Notes under the pieces: generated by a model
Told to the model about the DNA's origin: nothing
Databases searched by the model: none
The model's input: the letters and a program-made list of their open reading frames with translations, nothing else
Position numbers and translations under genes: made by a program
Shown here: piece by piece, positions 15,677-23,797 of the stretch
Layout of the letters: every line of letters starts with the position of its first letter
Numbering within the stretch: position 1 is the stretch's first letter
DNA from: Clostridium sp. AN503
GTDB lineage: Bacteria; Bacillota; Clostridia; Lachnospirales; Lachnospiraceae
Length of the DNA stretch: 64,000 nt
Direction of reading: 5' to 3'
Assembly: GCF_040719375.1 (NCBI RefSeq)
Contig: NZ_JBFDTP010000002.1
Location: 1,054,001-1,118,000 of the forward strand

Positions 15677-18133
15677 TTATAAATTCAGGAGCAAAAGCTG
15701 GGTTCTGTTGGACACCTCCGCTTTTTGATATAGACGCGAAAAATTATTGTTCACGGTTGAAATCTTAATGCCAAGCCTTTCAGCTATATCTTTGTTTTCA
15801 AGTCCCTGCTTCGCCAGTTCAAGAATCTCCCTTTCCCGCGCCGTAAGTTCGATTTTCTTTTCCTTCAGAAGCGTCAGAGACCTGCTCAGCCGATCTGCAA
15901 GCTGACGGATATTCTCCATACCCGCTCGCTCCCTGATCCCGGAGGCAAGGGCGTCTTTGATACCCTCATAATTTTCCGCAAAGGGCAGGTATATCCGATC
16001 CGGCAGCGCCATTTCAAGCGCTTCGGTCAAAAGCTGCGCCGCCTCCCCGCGTTTTCCTCCGGCGTCTAATGCCTGGGCCATGTATATCTTCATATAGAGT
16101 TGTGGCAGGAGATTGGGGAAGATGGAGGAAATCCCCATCACATAGCCACCCATGCCCAGCAGCTTTTTGTATTCCTTTTTTTCCAGCAGTACCCGCCCAT
16201 AGATGATGTGGGCGAAAGGCTGGGACATGATGACCAGCCGCCGCTCGTCGATCCTGCCCTCCGCCAGCCACGGTGCGACCGCCTCCGGATTGCCCAGCAG
16301 CAGGGAGAGATAGCCGTTTGCCAGATCATAGGTATAGCGGCACAAGTCCTCTGTATTGCGGTAGGAACGGTCGCGCAGGGTGGTAAGGCTGTCCTTCAAA
16401 AGCTCCCTGTCCCCATGCAGCAGGGCGAGCCTTGCCAGCGTGAATACCCCGCATTGGGCTATGCTGTTCTGGCGCTTGCTGTCGGCGGTAAAGATGGCCC
16501 GGTGGCAGAGGATTTCTGCATCGTCCGTCTCGCCCCGGTGCAGATGAGCCTCTGCGCGCATGATCAGCTCCGCTCCGGTGCCGTGTCCTCTGGACAGCCG
16601 GTAGTAATACGGCATACACTCGTCCATCTGCTCCAGTTCTTCATTCAGCTTTCCGCTCTCCCGCCAGTACATATACAGCACCGAGGGGGAGCCGAACGTC
16701 CATGTGCTTTTGCTGTTGATGAGTGTGGCCGGGCCGCCCAGCAGCTTAAGCGCCCTGCGGTGGCGCTCGCTCATGGCGTCGATGCGGTTATACTCCAGAA
16801 AGGACAGCAGCAGCTCCAGCTCGCCCCGCATGGCGTCCTTTTCTTCCTCCGAAACGGAGCATTCTTCAATGACGCTTTCAATCTCGTCCTTCTGGCGGAG
16901 CAGTTCCTCGTTCTGCCCAAGGAAAAAGAGGGTAAAGGCCAGCGGCACCAGCGATTTTGGGTAGCGGACTTTCATCTCATGGGTGGTGTGTTCCATGATA
17001 TCCAGGATCATCGGCGTGGTGGTCTCGTCGATGGTGTCCGCAATGTCATAGCTGGTGAGCGGCATGGCGTACAGCCGTTCCCATGCCCCCGCGCGGTAAT
17101 AGAAGCGCAGGGTATTCATCCGGTCGCCCGTTTTTTCGGCCAGGCCGCCGCCCTTTAAGTAGATTTCCCTCTGCCGTTCTTCGGGCAGGTGGGCGAATTT
17201 TTCCTCCAGCATTTTTTGGAGCTGGGTGTGCATGGTGTAGCAGGAATGATCCCGGTCATAACGGATAAAGAAACGCTTCTCCCGCAGACGGTTTTCCGTC
17301 CCCTCCATCGTTAAGCCGGAGAAAGCCTGTGCCTGGGAAAGTGTGAACGTCGGGAAGATGGACACTTCCAGCAGAAAGTTTTTTTCCTCCTCGGACAGAC
17401 CACCCCAGAATGTTTTCTGCATGAGGGCCGTCATACCGCCCTGTTCAAATTTCCCCGTTCTGACAAAGGCGTCCATCTGGATATACAGGGCCATGACCCA
17501 TCCGCCTGTTAAGTGCATGACTTCTTCAAGCTGGACGCCCGTGAGGGGAAGCCCGGCCCCCCGGTAATAGGCGTCCGTATCCTCATGGGAAAAGGCAAAC
17601 GCCTCCTCCTGTAAAAGATACAGGAGGCCGCTCCGCATCAGGCCGCCCCGATCCTCCTTGGCATAGGGGTGGGTCGCCACAACGATATGCAGCTTTTTCC
17701 CGCCGTGGCCGGACAGGTATGTCAAGAATTCGCATGGACGGTACAGCTCCCACAGCTGAAAGTTGTCCAGAAGCAGAAAGGTTTCACGGTCGCAGGAAAT
17801 ACCCTGTATCGTCCGGGCGATCTCCGGCAAGGTATCCTCGTCCGGCATTCCGATGACGGTAAGCTTTTCCGCGCTTTCCTTGTCAAAGGCGGCAATCAGG
17901 CCGCAGAAAATCTTCCATGCCTCCGCCGGGGTCTCGGAGTGGAACTCATGCTGGTGAAGCGGATATGCTTCCGGGTTGCGGGTATCGAAAAAATGCTGGA
18001 GCGCGGTTGATTTCCCGAAGCCGGAATCCGCCTCCAGAAGCGTCATGGGGAAAGACTTGATATTCTCCAGCCGTTCCATCAGCGCCTTTGGGTAATATCT
18101 GATATCCTGTTTCAGTTGTCTGGTTCGTGGCAT
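15677..18133 (-). CDS. MalT-like LuxR-family ATP-dependent regulator
   Basis: An 818-residue STAND-type regulator. A P-loop lies near the N-terminus (EADSGFGKSTALQHF), with a Walker-B-like FLLLDNFQLWELY further on, then a long helical TPR-like region, and a C-terminal LuxR helix-turn-helix (ELTAREREILELAKQGLENK and the recognition part IKISTVNNNFSRLY). The open frame continues 47 codons upstream, but the ATG at 18133 (MPRTRQLKQ) has GGAAGGA before it and starts at the conserved MalT-like region. It is next to a giant surface protein in the same orientation and shares its GC-rich composition, so it probably controls that gene in response to an unknown ligand. Confidence 0.87.
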   Translation of the reverse strand: MPRTRQLKQDIRYYPKALMERLENIKSFPMTLLEADSGFGKSTALQHFFDTRNPEAYPLHQHEFHSETPAEAWKIFCGLIAAFDKESAEKLTVIGMPDEDTLPEIARTIQGISCDRETFLLLDNFQLWELYRPCEFLTYLSGHGGKKLHIVVATHPYAKEDRGGLMRSGLLYLLQEEAFAFSHEDTDAYYRGAGLPLTGVQLEEVMHLTGGWVMALYIQMDAFVRTGKFEQGGMTALMQKTFWGGLSEEEKNFLLEVSIFPTFTLSQAQAFSGLTMEGTENRLREKRFFIRYDRDHSCYTMHTQLQKMLEEKFAHLPEERQREIYLKGGGLAEKTGDRMNTLRFYYRAGAWERLYAMPLTSYDIADTIDETTTPMILDIMEHTTHEMKVRYPKSLVPLAFTLFFLGQNEELLRQKDEIESVIEECSVSEEEKDAMRGELELLLSFLEYNRIDAMSERHRRALKLLGGPATLINSKSTWTFGSPSVLYMYWRESGKLNEELEQMDECMPYYYRLSRGHGTGAELIMRAEAHLHRGETDDAEILCHRAIFTADSKRQNSIAQCGVFTLARLALLHGDRELLKDSLTTLRDRSYRNTEDLCRYTYDLANGYLSLLLGNPEAVAPWLAEGRIDERRLVIMSQPFAHIIYGRVLLEKKEYKKLLGMGGYVMGISSIFPNLLPQLYMKIYMAQALDAGGKRGEAAQLLTEALEMALPDRIYLPFAENYEGIKDALASGIRERAGMENIRQLADRLSRSLTLLKEKKIELTAREREILELAKQGLENKDIAERLGIKISTVNNNFSRLYQKAEVSNRTQLLLLNL

Positions 18134-18492
18134 AATCGCATATTCCTTCCTGTGCCGCAAAGCTACTGCAACATAATTCCTGTTTTGTTGTAGCCTTGCC
18201 AGCTTATTGCGTTCCCTGTGTTTTATTATACTACGCTTCCCCCAAATACGACAGTGAATCTTGTGAAAATCCAAGGACGCACTCGCTGCGCGTCAGTTCC
18301 CTGCTCTCGTCACAGACCATGGATTTCTGGATTTTCAAGGGTTTCACTTTCCAGAATAGGGGATTTTTATTTGTTTGTGTTTTCTGTGACACGATGTTAT
18401 AATTCCGTTAAGTGGTAAGTGGAAGTTTATGAATACTAAAAAAGGAAACGAAAAGTCAAGGTTTAGGCATAGCCTGGAAAAGAGGATCTGTT
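18134..18492. other. Intergenic region between divergent genes
   Basis: This 359-bp stretch separates the minus-strand regulator from the plus-strand accessory genes. It contains a GC-to-AT composition change and a pair of 9-bp complementary arms, GAAAATCCA (18265-18273) and TGGATTTTC (18328-18336), flanking a GC-rich centre. The arms could mark a boundary of the acquired 10-18 kb block or be an operator. Short open frames here have no ribosome sites. I see no RNA gene. Confidence 0.4.
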
Positions 18493-18903
18493 ATGGCAGA
18501 GATAAAAAGCAATATAACACCGTGGTCTGAAATCCGCATGAAGAATTACCAGTGGCTGGATGAATACTTACAAAAACAGCCATCCACGGAAAAGGAATAC
18601 CAGCCGGCATGGCAGGCATACAAATACCTGCTTTGTGGCAAGATGTACGCCTACATCGGGGTTGATGACAGAAATGGACGTCCTGTGATCACCTTGAAAC
18701 TGGAGCCTGATTTCAGTGACATGCTGCGCAGCAAGTACGAAGACATTGTGCCAGGTTACTATATGAACAAGAGGCATTGGAGCACGGTGTATCTTGACGG
18801 TAAGGTGCCGCAGGACGTACTTGCAGATATTGTATATGCATCTTACAAATGGGTACGTTCATCATTAAGCAAAAAAGCACAGCAGGGAATACTGGGAGAT
18901 TAG
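18493..18903 (+). CDS. MmcQ/YjbR family protein
   Basis: A 136-residue protein with the MmcQ/YjbR (CyaY-like fold) features: an early FxxxKM-type segment (YLLCGKMYAYIGVDDRNGR), LKLEPDFSDMLRSKYEDIVPGYYMNKRHWSTVYL and the terminal helix that begins VPQDVLADIVYASYKWV. Family members are often described as DNA-binding-like proteins, but their biochemical role is not settled. It follows a GAGGATC ribosome site and starts a run of small plus-strand genes with short gaps. Confidence 0.8.
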   Translation: MAEIKSNITPWSEIRMKNYQWLDEYLQKQPSTEKEYQPAWQAYKYLLCGKMYAYIGVDDRNGRPVITLKLEPDFSDMLRSKYEDIVPGYYMNKRHWSTVYLDGKVPQDVLADIVYASYKWVRSSLSKKAQQGILGD

Positions 18904-18929
18904 AATCTGAAGGGAGATAAAGGCAAAAT

Positions 18930-19823
18930 ATGATACAGCTAAGAGAAATGGAACTTTCGGATCTGGAGATTTTTAAGAAATGGCTTTATGAGCCGCATGT
19001 AGCGAAATGGTATCATGATCCGCAGGATTGGATCAACGAAGTAGAGAATCAGAAAAGCGAGTTTTGCTGGATCCATCATTTTATTGTGGAGCATGAAGGA
19101 AAGCCCATGGGCTTTTGCCAATATTACGCCTGCCAGGACAGTGATGAGGAGTGGGAAGGCTATACAGCGTTGGGCGGTTCTTACAGCATCGACTACATGA
19201 TCGGGGAAGTTGACTGCCTTCGCAGAGGCTTTGGCAAAATGATTGTGTCAGAACTTATAGACAGGATCGCCCGGCAGGCTGACGCCAAACGGATCGTGGT
19301 ACAGCCGGAGCCGGAGAACAAGGCTTCCTGTGGCCTTTTATTGTCCTGTGGCTTTACGCTCGACAGAGAAAAAGAGATTTATGTAAAATCTTTGCCTGAA
19401 GCGGCGGACAGGACCGGAGCGGGCAGCTGCGCGGCGCTCAGGCTTGTGGGATGGAACGTTGTTCTGGATTCTGACCATGCAGACGAGCTGGCTGCATTTT
19501 ACGAAAAACTGCTTGGCTGGACGCGGTTCCCGGGCGAAGAGTATACCGTCTTAACGAACCTGCACCAGCAGGGGCTTCCAACCTGGATCACCATTCAGCA
19601 GGTGGATGATTATGTGCCGCCTGTCTGGCCTGCAACGCCGGAAGAACAGCAGCAGATGGCACATTTGGATTTCCATGTAGAAGATGTGGAGGAAGCTGTG
19701 GAGCATGCTCTGTCATGCGGTGCAGCCATTTCTGAAAGTCAGTTTGATGATCGATGGAGGGTAATGATTGACCCTGCGGGACATCCGTTCTGCATCCTGC
19801 CACCTATCATGCCCTGGATGTAA
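18930..19823 (+). CDS. GNAT acetyltransferase fused to a VOC domain
   Basis: A 297-residue two-domain protein. Residues 1 to about 150 form a GNAT acyltransferase resembling AAC(6')-type aminoglycoside acetyltransferases, with the acetyl-CoA loop in DCLRRGFGKMIVSEL and the segment NKASCGLLLSCGFT. Residues about 168-297 form a vicinal-oxygen-chelate (glyoxalase/bleomycin-resistance) domain starting VGWNVVLDSDHADELAAFYE and ending DPAGHPFCI. Each half resembles a full-length stand-alone family member, so this is a true fusion and not a frameshift. A role in modifying and sequestering an antibiotic-like compound is plausible but unproven. Confidence 0.83.
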   Translation: MIQLREMELSDLEIFKKWLYEPHVAKWYHDPQDWINEVENQKSEFCWIHHFIVEHEGKPMGFCQYYACQDSDEEWEGYTALGGSYSIDYMIGEVDCLRRGFGKMIVSELIDRIARQADAKRIVVQPEPENKASCGLLLSCGFTLDREKEIYVKSLPEAADRTGAGSCAALRLVGWNVVLDSDHADELAAFYEKLLGWTRFPGEEYTVLTNLHQQGLPTWITIQQVDDYVPPVWPATPEEQQQMAHLDFHVEDVEEAVEHALSCGAAISESQFDDRWRVMIDPAGHPFCILPPIMPWM

Positions 19824-19870
19824 ACTTATAAATCCGCAAGTATTTTACCCGTAATATATGGAGGAATGAT

Positions 19871-20236
19871 ATGAAGATCAAAAAAATCGATCATGATTTT
19901 TCTGTGTGTAAAGTGAGTGATTACCTGCAGGTTGACCTCGAAAAAGAGTTCTGTTTTATCGGTAAAACAGACCAGGAAAAATCACTGGTCTGCATAACCG
20001 ATGATGTGCCAGATCATGTGATCGAATGCGATCATGGATGGAGAGCGTTACGGATCGAAGGGACTTTGGATTTTTCACTTATTGGGATATTATCTAAAAT
20101 ATCGACGCTGCTGGCAGAAAACAGTATCACTATATTTGCTATCTCAACCTATAATACGGATTATATCCTGACAAAAGAAAACGACTTTGATAAAGCGGCT
20201 GATGTGCTGTCCGATGCGGGGTATCAAGTTATATAA
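19871..20236 (+). CDS. ACT-domain protein
   Basis: A 121-residue protein ending in an ACT-like ligand-binding domain (GTLDFSLIGILSKISTLLAE, ISIFAISTYNTDYILTKE-like strand and VLSDAGYQVI). This two-part architecture matches the small ACT_7/CASTOR-like amino-acid-sensing proteins common in Firmicutes. It has a GGAGGA site 7 bp before the ATG. Its ligand is not known. It belongs to the accessory gene cluster and is separated by 47 bp from the GNAT-VOC gene. Confidence 0.72.
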   Translation: MKIKKIDHDFSVCKVSDYLQVDLEKEFCFIGKTDQEKSLVCITDDVPDHVIECDHGWRALRIEGTLDFSLIGILSKISTLLAENSITIFAISTYNTDYILTKENDFDKAADVLSDAGYQVI

Positions 20237-20286
20237 AAGAACAGATCCCATAGCACCCGGACCAAGAGAAAATCTTGGAGAAAAAC

Positions 20287-20970
20287 ATGGACTGTCAACA
20301 ACTGAAAGAAGGACTGGAGAACTACTACGTCCTGTATCAAAAAGGACTTAAAAAACAGGCCAATCAATACATAGAACACTTAGCCAAAGAGATCCAGGCG
20401 TTGGGCCATACAGAAAAAGAAACTGTTTTATACCGTTTTGCGCAGGATCTGTGTGATAAAAACGAATATCAATACTTAGAAAACCGCGGCAATGGCAGCA
20501 TCCCGTTTGCCCTTTCCCAATGCCTGAAAGAATGGCTCTATCCGCGATGTTTAGAAAATAGAATGCCCGAGCTGCGCTGGTTTTACCAATTATACAGCCA
20601 TGACAGAACCGGATGTCAATATGCATTTGAATTTCTGGAAAAAGCATATAGGCATCAGCAATGTGATGCCAAAACAGTCAAGCTGTTATTTGCCGCTCAC
20701 ATAGCCACCTTAGCCTGGGGCGCCCATCATTTTCCGGAAGGTTGCATCATCACCCCGGAGACAAGAGAAGCTGCGTTTTTCAATTGCAGGAAAATATCAG
20801 TAGAAAGATCCGTTGATAACCGCCTCCAGGCCCAGTTGGATTTCTACACGGTCTTATATTCCTGCTATGACAACTATGTAAATGATGGGAGATCAAAAGA
20901 CTTTACCCAATATTGTGACGAAGCCAATCTGAAATTTTACGAGTCGAAGGCATACTATTACGAAAAATAA
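20287..20970 (+). CDS. Hypothetical protein, 227 residues
   Basis: I do not recognise this family. The protein is soluble, helical and rich in Lys, Tyr, Gln and Cys, with no signal peptide. The frame is open from a TTG at 20275, but the ATG at 20287 has GGAG 6 bp upstream, so I took MDCQQLKEGLENYY as the N-terminus. Segments such as YRFAQDLCDKNEYQYL and LKEWLYPRCLENRMPELRW suggest alpha-helical repeats. It sits among small accessory genes on the same strand. Confidence 0.6.
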   Translation: MDCQQLKEGLENYYVLYQKGLKKQANQYIEHLAKEIQALGHTEKETVLYRFAQDLCDKNEYQYLENRGNGSIPFALSQCLKEWLYPRCLENRMPELRWFYQLYSHDRTGCQYAFEFLEKAYRHQQCDAKTVKLLFAAHIATLAWGAHHFPEGCIITPETREAAFFNCRKISVERSVDNRLQAQLDFYTVLYSCYDNYVNDGRSKDFTQYCDEANLKFYESKAYYYEK

Positions 20971-21021
20971 CAAAACCATTTTGAAATTTCAGATAGATTT
21001 CGGACCGGGCTTCAATCAAAA

Positions 21022-21660
21022 ATGATGGAGATAAAAACGATAATGAATAAATGGATGGATTTGGCGATCCGGGTGCAGAGCATTGCTCAGGCCGGACTCG
21101 CTTACGGAGAAAATGACTACGACATTGAACGCTATGAAGAGCTTCGGAATATTGCGGCGGAGATGCTGGCTTGTGAGAGTGAAGTCCCCGTTGAGACAAT
21201 AAAATCGTTTTTTTGCAATGAAACAGGATATCAGACACCAAAAGTTGATACCAGAGCAGCCATATTTAAAAATGACAAAATTCTGCTTGTCCACGAAAAA
21301 AACGGCACATGGTCTTTGCCCGGCGGCTGGTGCGATGTGAATCAGTCTGTAGCCGCCAATGTGATAAAAGAGACCAGAGAAGAAGCCGGATTGAATGTAT
21401 ATGCAGACCGGATCATTGCTGTACAGGATTGGCGCAAACATAACGCCTGCAATTTACCATATGGAGTGGTAAAAATATTTATTCTTTGTAACGTGATCAG
21501 CGGAGAGTTTCACAGAAATACCGAAACTACCGAGACCCGGTATTTTAGAAGAAATGAGCTTCCATCTGATCTTGCAAATGAAAAGACCACAGCAGAACAA
21601 ATCCTTATGTGTTTTGACGCCAATGACGCAAAAGAAGACTGGAAAACGCAATTTGATTAA
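21022..21660 (+). CDS. NUDIX hydrolase with N-terminal helical domain
   Basis: A 212-residue hydrolase. A helical N-terminal domain (about 1-65, MNKWMDLAIRVQSIAQAGLAY) precedes a NUDIX fold with the box GGWCDVNQSVAANVIKETRE followed by EAGL. The box has Gln where the consensus G-x5-E has Glu and Lys in place of the REUXEE arginine, as in the YjhB-like group of ADP-ribose or nucleoside-diphosphate hydrolases. Metal-binding E residues in KETREE are kept, so it is probably active on a nucleotide-sugar-type substrate. The exact substrate cannot be read from the sequence. Confidence 0.83.
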   Translation: MMEIKTIMNKWMDLAIRVQSIAQAGLAYGENDYDIERYEELRNIAAEMLACESEVPVETIKSFFCNETGYQTPKVDTRAAIFKNDKILLVHEKNGTWSLPGGWCDVNQSVAANVIKETREEAGLNVYADRIIAVQDWRKHNACNLPYGVVKIFILCNVISGEFHRNTETTETRYFRRNELPSDLANEKTTAEQILMCFDANDAKEDWKTQFD

Positions 21661-21686
21661 AACGATAAGGAAGGATGGAGCTGATC

Positions 21687-22058
21687 ATGAGTCCTGTCAG
21701 TTACATATCCTACGGTGAGGATGAGAAAAAAATAATAAGAGAAGGGATTGCCTCAATACGTGAAGTCCTTATGGGAAAAGACACCAATAAAAAGAAAAGC
21801 CTGCTGTTTGCTTTAGACTGGTTTATGGATCCATATTATAAGCAGGATATTTCAAATCTTCACGATGATCTGATCACTCTTCTTCAGGAAGTTATCATTT
21901 CATCAGAAGATGACGAGGTTTCAGAAGACGCATTAAATCTTCTGTCTTCGTATGAATGGCCGCCCTTTGAGATTCTTGAAAAGAACCTGCACAAGGTATC
22001 TGAGCGATTAAGGGCAGATGCATTATATGTGATCAACATGGATAAGGAAAATAAGTAA
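21687..22058 (+). CDS. Hypothetical acidic protein, 123 residues
   Basis: Unknown family. The protein is acidic and helical with two pairs of predicted helices (RRKKSLLFALDWFMDP-like region, HDDLITLLQEVIIS, LLSSYEWPPFEILEKNL), like small HEAT-type or immunity-type proteins. A frame is open from 21675, but that ATG touches the AAGGAAGG site; the ATG at 21687 has GGAG 6 bp upstream and is preferred. It is the last gene of the accessory cluster and is followed by the first long hairpin element. Confidence 0.55.
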   Translation: MSPVSYISYGEDEKKIIREGIASIREVLMGKDTNKKKSLLFALDWFMDPYYKQDISNLHDDLITLLQEVIISSEDDEVSEDALNLLSSYEWPPFEILEKNLHKVSERLRADALYVINMDKENK

Positions 22059-22116
22059 TTCCAGACAATTATGTTTTATCCTCCGCGCCCAGTCCCATTC
22101 CGCCAATACCCTTGGC

Positions 22117-22317
22117 AGGGATAAGAAGCTCCCCGGGGTGGCGGAAAAAGATTTCTAAGTGTTCTTCCGTTCGTAGACAGAAAAAGGCTGGAGTCGTGTG
22201 GATAGCGGACTGCACGCATTATGTGCTGTCCGATAGCCGCATGGCTCCAGCCTTTCTCTGTCGAAGACAGGAAGACACAGAAACTTTTTCCGCCGCTCCG
22301 GGGAGCTTCTTATCCCT
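22117..22317 (+). repeat. Long hairpin repeat element, copy 1
   Basis: About 95-nt arms are nearly complementary around a 7-nt loop (GCATTAT, near 22216). The outer stem is AAGCTCCCCGG / CCGGGGAGCTT and the inner end is GGACTGCAC / GTGCTGTCC. Two more copies occur at 31755 and 33095. Arm A (with TTCCGTTCGTAGACAG) is on the left here, which I define as plus orientation. It lies between the convergent 21687 gene and uxaC and may end transcription from both sides. Small open frames inside it are not genes. Confidence 0.9.
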
Positions 22318-22366
22318 CACAACCTCACTCTTCGGAACGCCAGCATTTCCTAAAAAAATTTATTTC

Positions 22367-23770
22367 TTACAGATCAAACCCAAAATACTTCACCGCATTA
22401 TTATAGCAGATCCCTTCAACGATGGTCTTTAACGCCTTCTGATCATCCGGATATTCCCCGTTCTCAACCCAGCCGCCGATCAGCTCGCACATGATCCGAC
22501 GGAAGTACTCATGCCTGGTATAGGAGAGGAAGCTTCTGGAGTCGGTCAGCATACCGATAAAGTTGCCCAGGCAGCCAAGGTTTGCCAGGCTGGTCATCTG
22601 GTTGGTCATGCCCACCTTGTGGTCGTTGAACCACCATGCGGAGCCGTGCTGGATCTTGCCGGCGGCAGCGGTATCCTGGAAGCAGCCGATGATGGTTCCG
22701 ATGGAAGCGTCATCGTTGGGGTTCAAGGAGTACAGGATGGTCCTCGGGATCTCGTTGGTTGCGCTTAAAGCGTTCAGGAAATCAGCCATCTGCGCGGACG
22801 GAGCATAGTTGTTGATGCAGTCAAAGCCAGTGTCGGCGCCAAGCTGCTCATACATATACGCGTTGTTGTCGCGCTTGCAGCCATAGTGGAGCTGCATCGC
22901 CCAGTTCATACGGTTGTATTCTTTGGCAAGGAACAGCATGAACTCAGTCTTGAAGTTCAGCTCCTCCTCCTTGGTGATATCCTGCCCGTCCAGTCTCTTT
23001 GCGATAATGGAGTCAATCTTTTCTTCGGAAGCCGGATAGTACATCACATACTCCAGGCCGTGGTCGGAAACGCTGCAGCCGCACTCTGCAAAGTAAGCCA
23101 TACGGTTTTTGATGGCTTCTTTGAGGGAAGCAAAATCCTTCACGGTAACACCGCTCACCTCAGAGAGCTTGCCCATATAGGAAGCGAATTCCGGTTTCTC
23201 GATGTTGGTGGCCTTGTCCGGTCTCCATGCCGGGAGCACCTGTACGTCAAAGGTGTCGTCAGCAGCGATCTTCTTGTGCCACTCCAGAGTGTCGATCGGA
23301 TCGTCGGTGGTGCAGATCAGGGTTACGTTGGAAGCCTTGATCAGGCTGCGGACGGTCCATTTGTTCTGAAGCTGCTCGTTGCAGAGGTTCCAGACCTCCT
23401 CGGCGGTATCGCCGCACAGATGGCCGGTGTAGCCGAAGTATCTCTGCAGCTCCAAGTGGCTCCAGTGGTACAGCGGGTTGCCGATCAGCTTCTCCAGGGT
23501 CTCAGCCCATTTCTGGAATTTCTCACGGTCGGAGGCGTCGCCGGTGATGTATCTCTCGTCCACGCCGTTGGAGCGCATCTGGCGCCACTTGTAATGGTCG
23601 CCGCCCAGCCATACCTGGGTGATGTTGTCGAACTTGCGGTCCTCGGCGATCTCCTTCGGGTTGATGTGGCAGTGATAGTCCAGAATCGGCATCTTCTCAG
23701 CGTAGTTGTGGAACAGCGCTCTGGCAGATTCGGTGGTCAGCATGAAGTCCTTGTCCATAAACTGTCTCAT
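22367..23770 (-). CDS. uxaC: Glucuronate isomerase
   Basis: A 467-residue amidohydrolase-superfamily isomerase that converts glucuronate to fructuronate and galacturonate to tagaturonate. The N-terminal MDKDFMLTTESARALFHNYA and the metal-site motif DYHCHINPKEI are diagnostic, followed by WLGGDHYKWRQMRSNGV and the C-terminal RMLTDSRS-like segment (GMLTDSRSFLSYTRHEYFR). Length fits the family. AGGAGGA lies before the start. It is the last gene of a minus-strand unit with the LacI regulator upstream, and diverges from uxaA. It should feed glucuronate released by the beta-glucuronidase at 8.2 kb into central metabolism. Confidence 0.96.
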   Translation of the reverse strand: MRQFMDKDFMLTTESARALFHNYAEKMPILDYHCHINPKEIAEDRKFDNITQVWLGGDHYKWRQMRSNGVDERYITGDASDREKFQKWAETLEKLIGNPLYHWSHLELQRYFGYTGHLCGDTAEEVWNLCNEQLQNKWTVRSLIKASNVTLICTTDDPIDTLEWHKKIAADDTFDVQVLPAWRPDKATNIEKPEFASYMGKLSEVSGVTVKDFASLKEAIKNRMAYFAECGCSVSDHGLEYVMYYPASEEKIDSIIAKRLDGQDITKEEELNFKTEFMLFLAKEYNRMNWAMQLHYGCKRDNNAYMYEQLGADTGFDCINNYAPSAQMADFLNALSATNEIPRTILYSLNPNDDASIGTIIGCFQDTAAAGKIQHGSAWWFNDHKVGMTNQMTSLANLGCLGNFIGMLTDSRSFLSYTRHEYFRRIMCELIGGWVENGEYPDDQKALKTIVEGICYNNAVKYFGFDL

Positions 23771-23797
23771 TGGGTAAATCCTCCTTTAATATAAGAA

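Noticed and set aside
22112..22432. Open frames inside hairpin copy 1, and similar ones at 31663-31905 and 33044-33358
   Set aside because: The frames are produced by the palindromic repeat itself and differ between copies.
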